Source: Ahrensia sp.
GTDB lineage: Bacteria > Pseudomonadota > Alphaproteobacteria > Rhizobiales > Rhizobiaceae
Length of the DNA: 64,000 nt
Assembly (NCBI GenBank): GCA_002698425.1
Contig: NZXU01000052.1
Location: 3,817-67,816, forward strand
Direction: 5' to 3'
The notes under the pieces: model-generated
The model's database searches: none
Seen by the model: only the letters and a program-made list of their open reading frames with translations
Told to the model about the DNA's origin: nothing
In this document: positions 1 through 8,968 of the stretch, piece by piece
Layout: every line of letters begins with the position of its first letter
How positions within the stretch are numbered: position 1 is the stretch's first letter
Made by a program: the position numbers and the translations under genes

Positions 1-871
1 ACTCGATTACCGCCTTGCCGAAGGCCTTGCGCTCCTTGACATAGTCGATGGTGACGGCCAGCGCCCGTTCGCACATGGCGATCGCCGAGCCGCCGATCTG
101 CAACCGCTCCTGGGGAAGCTGCTGCATGAGCTGGACGAAGCCCAGCCCTTCCTCGTGGCCGAGCAGGTTGGCGGTCGGCACGCGCACGTCGTTGAAGAAC
201 AGTTCCGACGTGTCGTTCGACTTCAGACCGATCTTGTCGAGGTTGCGGCCGCGCTCGAAGCCCTCGGCGTCGTCCGTCTCGACGACGATCAGCGACGTGC
301 CTTTCGCGCCCGCCGACGGGTCGGTCTTGGTCACGACGATGACCAGATTGGCGAGCTGGCCGTTGGTGATGAAGGTCTTCGAGCCGTTCAGGCGGTAGTG
401 ATTGCCGTCCTTCTTCGCCGAGGTCTTGACGCCTTGCAGGTCGGAGCCCGCGCCGGGCTCGGTCATGGCGATAGCGCCGATCAGTTCGCCGGTGGCGAGC
501 TTCGGCAGCCAGCGCTTCTTCTGCTCCTCTGAGCCGTAATGCAGGATGTAGGGCGCGACGATGGAATTGTGCAGCGGGATGCCGAAGCCGTCGACGCCGA
601 CATGGCTGATCGCTTCGAGGATCACGCTTTCATGGGCGTAGGTGCCGCCCGAGCCGCCATATTCTTCCGGCATGGAGGCGCAGAGCAGTCCGTTGGCGCC
701 GGCCTTTTCCCACGATTCCCGATCGAAGATCTCGGCCTTCTCGAAATCCTCGTATTTCGGGAGGATTTCCTCCGTCATGAAGCGCGTCGCCATCTCCTGG
801 AGCATGACGACGTCCTCCGTCGCCCAGGACGGCTTCGGCATGCCAAGGATATCCGCCGGATTGCTGGCCAT
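1..871 (-). CDS. acyl-CoA dehydrogenase, partial (C-terminus beyond left edge)
   Basis: FAD-dependent acyl-CoA dehydrogenase, expected to catalyse alpha,beta-desaturation of an acyl-CoA in fatty-acid or branched-chain acid breakdown. About 290 N-terminal codons are visible, read leftwards from an ATG at 871 (MASNPADILG). The N-terminal helical domain is followed by the typical middle domain with the FAD/substrate motif MTEPGAGSDL and the segment LNGSKTFITNG. The catalytic Glu and the C-terminal helical domain lie outside the window, so the substrate class cannot be judged. It starts only 33 bp downstream of the larger acyl-CoA dehydrogenase gene on the same strand, so the two are probably cotranscribed from the palindrome-bearing promoter near 2780. 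Confidence 0.93.
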   Translation of the reverse strand, partial: MASNPADILGMPKPSWATEDVVMLQEMATRFMTEEILPKYEDFEKAEIFDRESWEKAGANGLLCASMPEEYGGSGGTYAHESVILEAISHVGVDGFGIPLHNSIVAPYILHYGSEEQKKRWLPKLATGELIGAIAMTEPGAGSDLQGVKTSAKKDGNHYRLNGSKTFITNGQLANLVIVVTKTDPSAGAKGTSLIVVETDDAEGFERGRNLDKIGLKSNDTSELFFNDVRVPTANLLGHEEGLGFVQLMQQLPQERLQIGGSAIAMCERALAVTIDYVKERKAFGKAVIE

Positions 872-904
872 GTATTCCTCCCGTAACGCTTGTTTTCCGC
901 GAGC

Positions 905-2698
905 CTAGAACGCCTCCGCGGAGAGCGCCATCATCGAATCCGCGCCGGACGAGATCCGCGCCAGATGGGCGGCGGTTTCCGGCATGATGCGTTCCATGAA
1001 ATAGCGCGCCGTGGCGAGCTTGGCTTCCAGGAACTGCGCGTCGCCTTCGCCGGCCGCGAGCTTCGCCTGCGCGGCCTTGGCCTGCAGTGCCCACATATAG
1101 CCGAGCGTGACGAGCCCGAAGAGGTGCATGTAGTCGTAGGACCCGGCGCCGGCATTGTCGGGCTTCGCCATGGCGTTCTGCACGAACCACATGGTTGCCC
1201 CTTGCAGGTCGTTCAAGCCCTTCTTCAGGTGCTTGGTGAAGAACGTCATCGCTTCGTCGGCGCGGTTTTCCTCGCAGAAATCGCCGACTTCCTTGAAGAA
1301 GGCCTGCACGGCGCGGCCGCCATTGGCCGGCAGCTTGCGGCCGACGAGATCGAGCGCCTGGATGCCGTTGGCGCCCTCGTAGATCATGGCGATGCGCGCG
1401 TCGCGCACATACTGGCTCATGCCCCATTCCTCGATATAGCCGTGGCCGCCATAGACCTGCTGCGCCATCACGGCGTGGTCGAAGCCCTTGTCAGTCAGCA
1501 CGCCCTTGATGACAGGGGTGAGCAGGCCCATCATCTCCTCGGACAATTCGCGGTCGGTCACATCCTCGGAGCGGTGCGCGACGTCGGATTTCAGCGCCGC
1601 CCAGAGCAGGAAGGCGCGGCCGGCCTCGTTGAAGGCGCGGATCGTCATCAGGTTCCGCCGGATGTCGGGGTGAACGATGATCGGATCGGCCTTCTTGTCG
1701 GGCGCGGCGGGACCGGTCAGGGCGCGGCCCTGCAGACGGTCCTTCGCGTAGGCGACGGCGTTCTGATAGGCGACCTCGGCGATCGACAGGCCCTGCAACC
1801 CGACGCCGAGACGCGCCTCGTTCATCATCGTGAACATGGCTTTCAGGCCCTTGTTCTCCTCGCCGATCAAATAGCCGGTCGCGTCGTCATAGTTCATGAC
1901 GCAGGTCGAATTGGCATGGATGCCCATCTTTTCCTCGATGGAGCCGCAGACGACGCCGTTGCGCTCGCCCGGCGCGCCGTCGTCGTTCAGGACGAATTTG
2001 GGCACGATGAACAGCGAGATGCCCTTGGTGCCTTCCGGCGCGCCCTCGATGCGGGCCAGCACCAGGTGGATGATATTCTCCGACATGTCGTGCTCGCCGG
2101 CGGAGATGAAGATCTTCTGGCCGGAGATCTTGTAGGAGCCGTCGCCCTGCGGCACGGCCTTGGTGCGCAACAGGCCCAGATCGGTGCCGCAATGCGGCTC
2201 GGTCAGGTTCATCGTGCCGGTCCAGGTGCCCTCGACCATCTTCGGCAGATAGGTCTGCTTCTGCTCGTCGGACCCGTGCACGTGGATCGCCGCCATCGCG
2301 CCCTGGGTCAGGCCGAAATACATGGCAAAGGCCATGTTGGCGGAGGAGAAATATTCGCCGACCGCGGAATGCAGCGTGTAGGGCAGGCCCTGGCCGCCAT
2401 AGTCCGGATCGAAGCCGAGGCCCATCCAGCCGCCTTCCTTGTACTGCTCGAAAGCTTCCCTGAAGCCCTTCGGCGTCGTCACCGAACCGTCGTCGTGACG
2501 GGTGCAGCCTTCCTGGTCGCCGGACTGGTTGATCGGGAAGAAGACCTCTTCCGCCAGTCTCGCGCCTTCCTGAAGGACCGCCTCGACGATATCGGGCGTC
2601 GCGTCGGCGAAGCCGGGCAGGTTGTTGTAGCGCTCATATTTGAGAACGTCGTTGAGCACGAAAAGCGTGTCGGCGACCGGTGCGCGATAGGCGGGCAT
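905..2698 (-). CDS. acyl-CoA dehydrogenase, large DmdC/FadE-like type
   Basis: 597-residue acyl-CoA dehydrogenase, longer than the usual 380-400 residues because of an extra C-terminal region. That length and the N-terminal stretch before the dehydrogenase core match the group that includes methylmercaptopropionyl-CoA dehydrogenase (DmdC) and long-chain FadE-like enzymes. Visible motifs are [13 protein letters not shown] in the middle domain, [11 protein letters not shown], and [13 protein letters not shown], where the Glu of YEG is the expected catalytic base. It probably desaturates an acyl-CoA with FAD as cofactor; the substrate is not deducible. It is first in a two-gene unit with the partial acyl-CoA dehydrogenase downstream, and a MerR gene lies upstream on the same strand. 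ATG start at 2698 follows an AGGAAA-type ribosome site. Confidence 0.93.
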   Translation of the reverse strand: MPAYRAPVADTLFVLNDVLKYERYNNLPGFADATPDIVEAVLQEGARLAEEVFFPINQSGDQEGCTRHDDGSVTTPKGFREAFEQYKEGGWMGLGFDPDYGGQGLPYTLHSAVGEYFSSANMAFAMYFGLTQGAMAAIHVHGSDEQKQTYLPKMVEGTWTGTMNLTEPHCGTDLGLLRTKAVPQGDGSYKISGQKIFISAGEHDMSENIIHLVLARIEGAPEGTKGISLFIVPKFVLNDDGAPGERNGVVCGSIEEKMGIHANSTCVMNYDDATGYLIGEENKGLKAMFTMMNEARLGVGLQGLSIAEVAYQNAVAYAKDRLQGRALTGPAAPDKKADPIIVHPDIRRNLMTIRAFNEAGRAFLLWAALKSDVAHRSEDVTDRELSEEMMGLLTPVIKGVLTDKGFDHAVMAQQVYGGHGYIEEWGMSQYVRDARIAMIYEGANGIQALDLVGRKLPANGGRAVQAFFKEVGDFCEENRADEAMTFFTKHLKKGLNDLQGATMWFVQNAMAKPDNAGAGSYDYMHLFGLVTLGYMWALQAKAAQAKLAAGEGDAQFLEAKLATARYFMERIMPETAAHLARISSGADSMMALSAEAF

Positions 2699-2766
2699 GT
2701 TTTCCTCCGGATGCGGTTGAAACGCGCGGGAACGCCCGCGCGAGACAGGATGGCCGTGTCGCTAAC

Positions 2767-2798
2767 AAATTTTGACGTTTCCGTAAACGTCAAAATTT
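2767..2798. promoter_or_regulatory. perfect palindromic operator before the acyl-CoA dehydrogenase genes
   Basis: Two 14-bp arms (2767-2780 and 2785-2798) are exact inverted complements around a 4-nt spacer; the core is TTTGACGTTT / AAACGTCAAA. It lies about 70 bp upstream of the dehydrogenase start. Palindromes with two outward ACGT-like half sites are what MerR-type regulators of acyl-CoA and branched-chain catabolism (LiuR group) bind, and a MerR gene is the next gene upstream. The palindrome is seen; the regulator assignment is inferred. Confidence 0.6.
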
Positions 2799-2893
2799 TG
2801 AAAAACGTCGAAAAATCCCGTGAGGCGGCGCGTGGCCGGCCCCGCAATAGCGGAAAAACCGCCTTTTCAGGCTTGTTTTGGCGTTTTGGAATG

Positions 2894-2925
2894 AAAAACC
2901 CCGGCGATCCTCTCGGATGCCGGGG
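2894..2925 (-). terminator. rho-independent terminator of the MerR gene
   Basis: CCCCGGC at 2899-2905 pairs with GCCGGGG at 2919-2925 around a 13-nt loop. Read on the minus strand the hairpin is followed at once by five T (2898-2894). It lies just downstream of the MerR stop codon and upstream of the palindromic operator, so it separates the regulator transcript from the dehydrogenase transcript. Confidence 0.75.
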
Positions 2926-3002
2926 TTGTTGCGAAGCCGGACGGTTGCCCCATCGAACCGCCTGCTTCGAACCCGATAAAGGGCGAAAGTCCCGATCCGG
3001 GA

Positions 3003-3419
3003 TCAGGCCGCGTTGCTTTCGATCAAGCCGCGCACGGTCGTCAGCGACTGGCTGAGTTCCTCGATGGCGGCGTCGATTTCCTTACGCTGCGACTGCAGGA
3101 TCTCCATCTGCTCCTCGCCCTTTTCTATGGCGACTTCGAGCTGGCGATGGTTGTCGCCCTTCGGATCGTAGAGATCGAGGATCTCCTTCACGTCCAGAAG
3201 CGACATGCCGACCCGCTTGCCGAGCAAAATCAGCTTCAGCCGGGTTCGGTCGGCGCGGGAATAGAGCCGCGTGTTTCCGATGCGGCGTGGCGAGAGCAAA
3301 CCCTTGTCCTCGTAGAAACGTAACGTGCGTAACGTTACATCGAACTCCTTTGACAACTCACCGATTCGATAGACCGCCTCGCGATTTGCGAGCGTCTCAA
3401 CTTTCGTAGCGCTGTTCAT
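3003..3419 (-). CDS. MerR family transcriptional regulator
   Basis: 138-residue MerR-type regulator. The N-terminal winged helix reads YRIGELSKEFDVTLRTLRFYE and is followed by the second wing segment RRIGNTRLYSRADRTRL. A long C-terminal dimerisation helix (about residues 85-135) is rich in Glu, Gln and Lys. No cysteine cluster for metal sensing is visible, so an acyl-CoA-type or protein-level signal is more likely. The ATG at 3419 (MNSATK) is chosen because AGGAA precedes it and because the family domain starts shortly after; a longer reading frame to 3539 adds 40 residues unlike the family. Its position upstream of two acyl-CoA dehydrogenase genes resembles LiuR-like regulators of acyl-CoA catabolism (inference). 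Confidence 0.88.
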   Translation of the reverse strand: MNSATKVETLANREAVYRIGELSKEFDVTLRTLRFYEDKGLLSPRRIGNTRLYSRADRTRLKLILLGKRVGMSLLDVKEILDLYDPKGDNHRQLEVAIEKGEEQMEILQSQRKEIDAAIEELSQSLTTVRGLIESNAA

Positions 3420-3571
3420 TTTCCTGTATCCACTTTTGTCCCGCAGGGGGGAATCCATTCGGGTCGTGAAACGGAGTGGCCATGCGTGCAAGGGCATGGC
3501 GGAAGTCGCCAAGCGATTGCATGATACCCTTCCCAACATCCCTATAACGCGCCTGTGGGACGCGAATTTGT

Positions 3572-3590
3572 AGGTAACGTGGCGTTACCT
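3572..3590. promoter_or_regulatory. inverted repeat upstream of the MerR gene
   Basis: AGGTAACG (3572-3579) and CGTTACCT (3583-3590) form an exact 8-bp inverted repeat with a 3-nt spacer, 19 bp in total, about the length MerR proteins bind in stretched promoters. It lies some 150 bp upstream of the MerR start and may be an autoregulatory site. It shares the AACG/CGTT half-site word with the palindrome at 2767-2798 but not the same spacing. Confidence 0.35.
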
Positions 3591-3810
3591 TGCTGTTACA
3601 GGACGGTTCGCCGTGCGCGCCGCGGCGGAAAGACTTCCGGATACAAGCGGTTACTCTGCGTCAAAAGCAGGATGAGGCCCTTCCGGGGCGATGGCCCGAC
3701 CGCGTGGCACGCTACCTGTTTCACGGCCTCCAGGCTGGTCCCAGGCCGCTTCGAGGCCCGGTCGCGGCCCGAATCGCCCCGTCATTTTGTTTTGCGGAAA
3801 AGCGTGCCGG

Positions 3811-3850
3811 TTAACCGCTTGTTTACCGCGATTTGAAAAACGTTAACCAT
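3811..3850 (+). promoter_or_regulatory. CtrA-like sites upstream of podJ-like gene
   Basis: TTAA (3811-3814), seven bases, then TTTA (3822-3825) approximates the CtrA consensus TTAA-N7-TTAA. An exact CtrA half-site word TTAACCAT lies at 3843-3850. Both are within 175 bp of the podJ-like start, and cell-cycle control of a polarity gene would make sense in this group. Binding is inferred from the words only. The rest of the 3420-3982 gap shows no convincing gene. Confidence 0.35.
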
Positions 3851-3982
3851 GAATAATCGCGGCGTGGTTGTGTACCCGGTGTGCGCGCTCCGGTTTCAGG
3901 GACAAACAGTTCGAGGCGCCTGCTGCCTGAAGAGTATCCGCCAGGGGGCAGTGTAGCGGACGCCGCGAGGAATGGGCGAAAC

Positions 3983-6900
3983 ATGCACGACAGGCACATG
4001 AATCCCGGTCAGGAGCCCGCTTCCAGGCGCTCCCAGAACATGACGCTCGACAAGCTCGACGAGGCGCTGTCCAATCTCGAAAGACGGATGGGCATCAATT
4101 CGGCCGCCCGCGCGCCGCGCCCGGCGCCGCAGCGCGACGACGACGTCTCCGCCATCCGCGCCCGCCAGGAAGCGCTTTCGCACAGGGAAGCGCTCTCGCA
4201 TCGCGACGATTACGCCCGGCCCTACAGGCAGGCCCCGCGCGGCGGCTACCAGGCCCCGGGACCCGATGCCTCCGCGCTGCACGCCGAACTCGCCGTCATG
4301 CGCGAGGAGCTCAACCGCGAAATGTCCTCGACCATCGCCGCACAGTTCGGCGGCATCCGCGAGGAGCTGAAGGCGCTCTATCATCGCGGCGCCGGGGTTT
4401 CGCCGGAAGATCTCGCCGACGGTTTCAGCCGCGTCACCCGCGAACTCGGCCTCGTCGCCTCGCGCGTCGAAAACAGCGACATGGGCTCGCTGCGCGCCGA
4501 GGTCGAGGAACTGAAGGGCCACATCGCCTCGCTCGCCCGCGAGGACACGCTGCGCGACATGGCCGAGCGCTGGTCGGTCATCGAGCGCGAGATCGGCGCG
4601 CTGCCGCAGGCGCTTGATTCGCGCGCCGAACTGAACGCGGTGGCGGACCGGATCGCCGAACTCGGCGCGGCGCTCAGCGACATGCCGAGCTCGCAGTCGA
4701 TCGGCGCGATGGAAAACCAGATGCGCGCGCTTGCCGAGGCCGTCGAGGGCCTCGCGTCGCAGAACGCGTCGATTTCGCCCGAGCACCTCACCGCCATCGA
4801 GGACCGCCTCGACGAGGTCACCAGGGCGATCGTCTCCATTTCGGTTTCCGCCCAGCCGCAGGAATTCGACACCGCGCCCTTCGACCGCATCGAGGCGCGT
4901 CTCGCGACGCTGGCCGGCCAGTTCGAGCAACAGAGCCGGGCTCCCCAAGCCGGTGCAGTCGAACAGCGGCTGACGGAAATCTCCGCCCGGCTCGACGCGC
5001 TGCATGAATCGACCGCGGCCGCCCCGGCCCACAACGAGGCGTTCGAAACGGTCGCGCAGCGTCTCGACGAACTGACGCGGCGCATCGACAGCGCCCCCGC
5101 CGGCGGGTCCGGCATCTCCGACGGCGTGCTCGAAGGCCTCGACGCACGGTTCCGCGACATCGCCAGCCGCCTCGAATCGCAGCAGACCTCGCTGCAGGAA
5201 AACGGCAAGCAGATGCTCCAGTCGCTGGACCAGCGAATGGAGGAGCTGGCGCAGCGCATCGAGGAGAACGAAGCCGAATCCGCCGCCATGCCGAGCTTCG
5301 ATCACATGGAGCGGCGCATCGAGGAAATCGCCCAGATGCTGACGGCGGGCGACGGCCTGTCGCCGGTGGCGGCGGCCCAGCCCGACGCCCAGATGCTGGA
5401 TACCCAAGTGCTGGAAGGCCTCGAGGCGCAGATCGCCGCGCTATCGGAAAAGCTCTCCACGGTCGCCGCACCCGCGCTTGACTATGGCCCCGTCGCCGAT
5501 CTGGCGCCCCGCCTTGCCGCGATCAGCGATCAGCTGGCGAACGGCCGCGAGGACATGGTCGCGCTCGCCCGCCAGGCCGCCGAGGAAGTGGTCGCGAAAC
5601 TCGCCGGCGGCGCGTCGAAGGAACAGAAGCAGATGCTGTCGCAGCTTGCCGGCGATCTGCGCTCTCTCGAGGAACTCGCCCGCAATTCCGACGATCGCAA
5701 CAGCCGCACCTTCGAGGCCATCCACGACACGCTGGTCAAGGTCGCCGAGCGGATCGCCGGGCTGGAGATGAGCATGCGTTCCGGCGACGAGGCCCCGGCG
5801 CCGCGCTTCGCCCGCGAGGACGCCGAGCATGCCTCGCCGCCGCAGCGCATGGCGGAGACGCCGAGCGCGCCCGAGATGCCGCGCAAGCCGCAGGCGGCCC
5901 CGAAAGCAGAGCCCTATGAGCCGCCCGCCGAAGAGGCGCAGGACGAGCCGGCCGAGGCCGCAAAGACGCATATCGAGGATGCGCCGCCGGTCGATTTCGC
6001 CGCCGGGGAACAGCCGCGCGCCAGGCAGCAGTCGCGGCGGGTGACGCGGCAGGGGATCACGCCGGCGGAAGCCGCCGCCATGGCGGCGCGCGCCGCGCTG
6101 GGCGACGACGCCGCCGACGAAGAGGCCGATCCGGCCGAAGCCGTCGCCGCGGAGGCCGCGAAGGCCGACGCCAAGCCGTCGAAGGGTTTCCTGAGCGGGC
6201 TGCGCAGATCCATCCGGCGCGGCGGCAAGGACGAACCTGTCGAGCCGGTGGTCGAACCCGAGGAGCCCGCCGTCTTCGGCAAGGCCGCGGACGCGTCGCA
6301 AAAGCCGCTTGAACTGGCCGACGAGCCGCTCGAGCCGGGCTCCGGCGCGCCGGATCTCGCCGAGATCATGAAGCGGGTGCGCGCCGAACGCGCCGGCCCC
6401 GCAGCCGCGCAGGGCGACGCCGCCGCCGACGATGCCGGCAAGTCCGATTTCATCGCCGCGGCCCGCCGCGCCGCCCGCGCCGCCGCCGACGAGGTGGCCG
6501 TTCCCGACCGTAAGAAGGGCGAGGGCAAGGCCTCCGGCAAGGGCGGCATGCTCGCCTCGCGCCGCCGTCCGCTGATGCTGGCCGCGGGCGCGATCCTGCT
6601 CGCCGTGATGGCGATCCCGCTGGCGCGCGGCTACCTGTTCGATCGCGGCGGCAGCCCGGCCGAGGTGGCCGAAACCGCCAAGCCGATGGTCATGGACGAG
6701 CCCGCCCGGGCCGATCTTGGTGCCGGCGACGTCGCCGCCGTGGAGACCGCCGACGAGACGCCGGCCGCGCCGGTGCGCATGGTCGATACGCCGTCCGACG
6801 AGATCACGGCGGCGCTGCCGGCCGAGCCGCAGAGCCTCGACGCAGCGCCGGACGGCGCCGGCGATGTCGCGATGGATGCCGGCTCCGACATCGAGATGGC

Positions 6901-7888
6901 CGCCGAAGATGGCGGCGAGGCGTCCGACATCGACATGGCTTCGTCGCCCGACATGGCGTCCGCCGACGAGGCCGGTGCCGACGAGTCGTTCCAGCAGATC
7001 ACCCTTGCCGACATTCCCGGCGAAATCGGCCCGGTGGCGTTGCGCGAAGCGGCTGTTGCCGGCGACGCCAAGGCGCTCTTCGTCATCGGCGACCGGCTGA
7101 TGGGCAAGGCGCCCGGAGACCCCGCCGGCGACATGAAGGCGGCGGCCCGCTGGTACGAGATGTCGGCCGAACTCGGCTTCGCGCCGGCGCAATACCGCAT
7201 CGGCAACGCCTATGAGAAGGCCATGGGCGTCGACCGTGATATCGACGCGGCCAAGTCCTGGTATCTGGCCGCCGCCGAGCAGGGCAACATCAGCGCCATG
7301 CACAATCTGGCGGTGCTTTACGCCACCGAGGTCGACGGTTCCCGCGACATGGAAGAGGCCGTGCGCTGGTTCAACGAGGCCGCCGATCACGGCGTCACCG
7401 ACAGCCAGGTCAATCTCGGCATCCTCGCGGCGCGCGGCGAAGGCGTGCCCCAGGATCTCGCCGAATCCTACAAGTGGCTGGCTCTGGCCGCCAAGGCCGG
7501 CGACAAGGACGCGGGCGCCAAACGCGACGAGGTCGCTGGCTTCATGCGGCCCGACCAGCTGCAGACGGCGCGCGACGCGGTCGACCTGTGGAAGGTCAAG
7601 CCGGTCGACGCCGCCGCCAACGCCATCGAGGCGCCCGAGGCGTGGAAGACCGGCGGCGAAATGACCGCCTCGGCGCCGATCTCCGGCGAGGACATGAAGA
7701 AGGCCATCCGCAACATCCAGGCCATCCTCAACAACAACGGTTACGACGCCGGCACGCCGGACGGAATCATGGGCGCGCGCACCCGCAACGCCATCATCGA
7801 GTTCCAGAAGGCGAACGGCCTCCTGCCCAGCGGCGAGGTGGACCGGGCGCTTGTCGACAAGCTGTTGGAAGTCAACAAACAATCCTGA
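3983..7888 (+). CDS. podJ: PodJ-like polar localization factor (coiled coil, TM, Sel1 repeats, PG-binding domain)
   Basis: About 1301 residues. The first 620 or so residues are helical, with repeated leucine, Arg-Ile-Ala-Glu and Gln-Arg-Leu-Asp-Glu patterns typical of coiled coil. An acidic Ala/Pro/Glu-rich linker follows, then one membrane helix near residues 861-886 (LMLAAGAILLAVMAIPLA). The periplasmic part has an acidic linker, then Sel1-type repeats at about residues 1015-1185 (AARWYEMSAELGFAPAQY, SWYLAAAEQGN, EAVRWFNEAADHGV). A peptidoglycan-binding domain ends the protein (GYDAGTPDGIMGARTRNAIIEFQ). This order is that of PodJ, which organises cell poles and polar growth. The ATG at 3983 preceded by GAGG is preferred; a GTG at 3881 would add 34 residues. 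Confidence 0.75.
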   Translation: MHDRHMNPGQEPASRRSQNMTLDKLDEALSNLERRMGINSAARAPRPAPQRDDDVSAIRARQEALSHREALSHRDDYARPYRQAPRGGYQAPGPDASALHAELAVMREELNREMSSTIAAQFGGIREELKALYHRGAGVSPEDLADGFSRVTRELGLVASRVENSDMGSLRAEVEELKGHIASLAREDTLRDMAERWSVIEREIGALPQALDSRAELNAVADRIAELGAALSDMPSSQSIGAMENQMRALAEAVEGLASQNASISPEHLTAIEDRLDEVTRAIVSISVSAQPQEFDTAPFDRIEARLATLAGQFEQQSRAPQAGAVEQRLTEISARLDALHESTAAAPAHNEAFETVAQRLDELTRRIDSAPAGGSGISDGVLEGLDARFRDIASRLESQQTSLQENGKQMLQSLDQRMEELAQRIEENEAESAAMPSFDHMERRIEEIAQMLTAGDGLSPVAAAQPDAQMLDTQVLEGLEAQIAALSEKLSTVAAPALDYGPVADLAPRLAAISDQLANGREDMVALARQAAEEVVAKLAGGASKEQKQMLSQLAGDLRSLEELARNSDDRNSRTFEAIHDTLVKVAERIAGLEMSMRSGDEAPAPRFAREDAEHASPPQRMAETPSAPEMPRKPQAAPKAEPYEPPAEEAQDEPAEAAKTHIEDAPPVDFAAGEQPRARQQSRRVTRQGITPAEAAAMAARAALGDDAADEEADPAEAVAAEAAKADAKPSKGFLSGLRRSIRRGGKDEPVEPVVEPEEPAVFGKAADASQKPLELADEPLEPGSGAPDLAEIMKRVRAERAGPAAAQGDAAADDAGKSDFIAAARRAARAAADEVAVPDRKKGEGKASGKGGMLASRRRPLMLAAGAILLAVMAIPLARGYLFDRGGSPAEVAETAKPMVMDEPARADLGAGDVAAVETADETPAAPVRMVDTPSDEITAALPAEPQSLDAAPDGAGDVAMDAGSDIEMAAEDGGEASDIDMASSPDMASADEAGADESFQQITLADIPGEIGPVALREAAVAGDAKALFVIGDRLMGKAPGDPAGDMKAAARWYEMSAELGFAPAQYRIGNAYEKAMGVDRDIDAAKSWYLAAAEQGNISAMHNLAVLYATEVDGSRDMEEAVRWFNEAADHGVTDSQVNLGILAARGEGVPQDLAESYKWLALAAKAGDKDAGAKRDEVAGFMRPDQLQTARDAVDLWKVKPVDAAANAIEAPEAWKTGGEMTASAPISGEDMKKAIRNIQAILNNNGYDAGTPDGIMGARTRNAIIEFQKANGLLPSGEVDRALVDKLLEVNKQS

Positions 7889-7918
7889 CGCGCTCAAAGG
7901 TCGCAACAGGCGTATTTC

Positions 7919-7951
7919 GGGGCGGTGCAGGGTCACCGCCCCGTTCGTTTT
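7919..7951 (+). terminator. rho-independent terminator after podJ-like gene
   Basis: GGGGCGGTG (7919-7927) pairs with CACCGCCCC (7934-7942) around a 6-nt loop, followed by a T-rich stretch (GTTCGTTTTGT). It lies about 30 bp after the podJ-like stop codon. Confidence 0.75.
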
Positions 7952-8044
7952 GTGCTAAGCGATATCGCGGCCGATCCGATTTGACTCCGCGCATCGGCAG
8001 GCGCATGACGAAACATGCCGTTCTACAGATGAAAGGGGACACGG

Positions 8045-8968
8045 GTGGCTCTCTATCTGCCGATCGCGGAAATGTCGGTGAACATTTTCGTCGTGCTCGG
8101 CATGGGCGCCGCCGTGGGATTCCTGTCGGGCATGTTCGGCGTGGGCGGCGGCTTCCTGATCACGCCGCTGCTCATCTTCTATAACATCCCGCCCGCGGTC
8201 GCGGTGGCGACCGGCGCCAACCAGGTCGTCGCCTCGTCGGTCTCCGGCGTGCTGTCGCATCTCAAGCGCGGCACCGTCGACATCAAGCTCGGCACCATGC
8301 TGCTGATAGGCGGTATCGCCGGCTCGACCGTCGGCGTCTGGATCTTCTCGATCCTGCGCACGCTCGGCCAGCTCGATCTGATCGTCTCGGTTCTGTATGT
8401 CGTCTTCCTCGGCATCGTCGGCGGGCTGATGATGCAGGAAAGCGTGCGCGCCATGCTGCGCCAGCGCGCCGGCGCGACGGTGAGCCTGCGCCGGCCGGGC
8501 GCGCATATGTGGATCCACAAGCTGCCCTTCAAGATGCGCTTCAAGGCCTCGAAGCTCTATGTCAGCGTCATCCCGGTGCTGGTGCTCGGCGTGATGATCG
8601 GCGGCCTCTCGGCGATCATGGGCGTCGGCGGCGGCTTCATCATGGTTCCGGCGATGATCTACCTGCTCAAGGTGCCGACCAATGTCGTCATCGGCACCTC
8701 GCTGTTCCAGATCATCTTCGTGTCCGCCTATACGACCGTCGTTCAGGCGACGACCAACCATTCCGTCGACGTGATCCTGGCGCTGCTGTTGATGATGGGC
8801 AGCGTCGTCGGCGCGCAATATGGCGCCAAGGCCGGGCAGCGGCTGCGCGGCGAACAACTGCGCGCGCTTCTCGCGGCGCTGGTGCTGCTAGTGGCGCTGC
8901 GCCTCGGCTATGCGCTCTTCGTCGTGCCGGACGAGATCTACTCCATTTCGCGGAACTTCATCCTGTGA
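8045..8968 (+). CDS. TauE/SafE family sulfite exporter-like membrane protein
   Basis: 307-residue polytopic inner-membrane protein of the TauE/SafE family, proposed anion (sulfite or organosulfonate) exporters. The two family glycine signatures are present in both halves: SGMFGVGGGFLITPLL near residue 30 and SAIMGVGGGFIMVPAMI near residue 190. Several hydrophobic helices fill the rest. The GTG start is supported by AAGGGGAC just upstream. The stop codon overlaps the start of the next gene (GTGA), so the two are translationally coupled. The TauE plus TIGR02186 pair is recurrent in Alphaproteobacteria. Confidence 0.88.
   Translation: MALYLPIAEMSVNIFVVLGMGAAVGFLSGMFGVGGGFLITPLLIFYNIPPAVAVATGANQVVASSVSGVLSHLKRGTVDIKLGTMLLIGGIAGSTVGVWIFSILRTLGQLDLIVSVLYVVFLGIVGGLMMQESVRAMLRQRAGATVSLRRPGAHMWIHKLPFKMRFKASKLYVSVIPVLVLGVMIGGLSAIMGVGGGFIMVPAMIYLLKVPTNVVIGTSLFQIIFVSAYTTVVQATTNHSVDVILALLLMMGSVVGAQYGAKAGQRLRGEQLRALLAALVLLVALRLGYALFVVPDEIYSISRNFIL

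Noticed and set aside
890..3055. 721-codon open frame opposite the large acyl-CoA dehydrogenase
   Set aside because: The dehydrogenase motifs are on the minus strand, and this frame reads through the intergenic operator and terminator.
3329..3338. Palindrome GTAACGTTAC as a MerR operator
   Set aside because: It lies inside the MerR coding region within the conserved helix-turn-helix codons (VTLRTL), so codon use explains it.
3555..3836. Possible 93-codon gene upstream of podJ
   Set aside because: No ribosome site, no recognisable domain, and it overlaps the likely promoter region; judged chance.
5441..7936. 831-codon open frame opposite the podJ-like gene
   Set aside because: No domain, His/Arg/Gly-rich shadow composition, and the plus strand has clear Sel1 and peptidoglycan-binding motifs.
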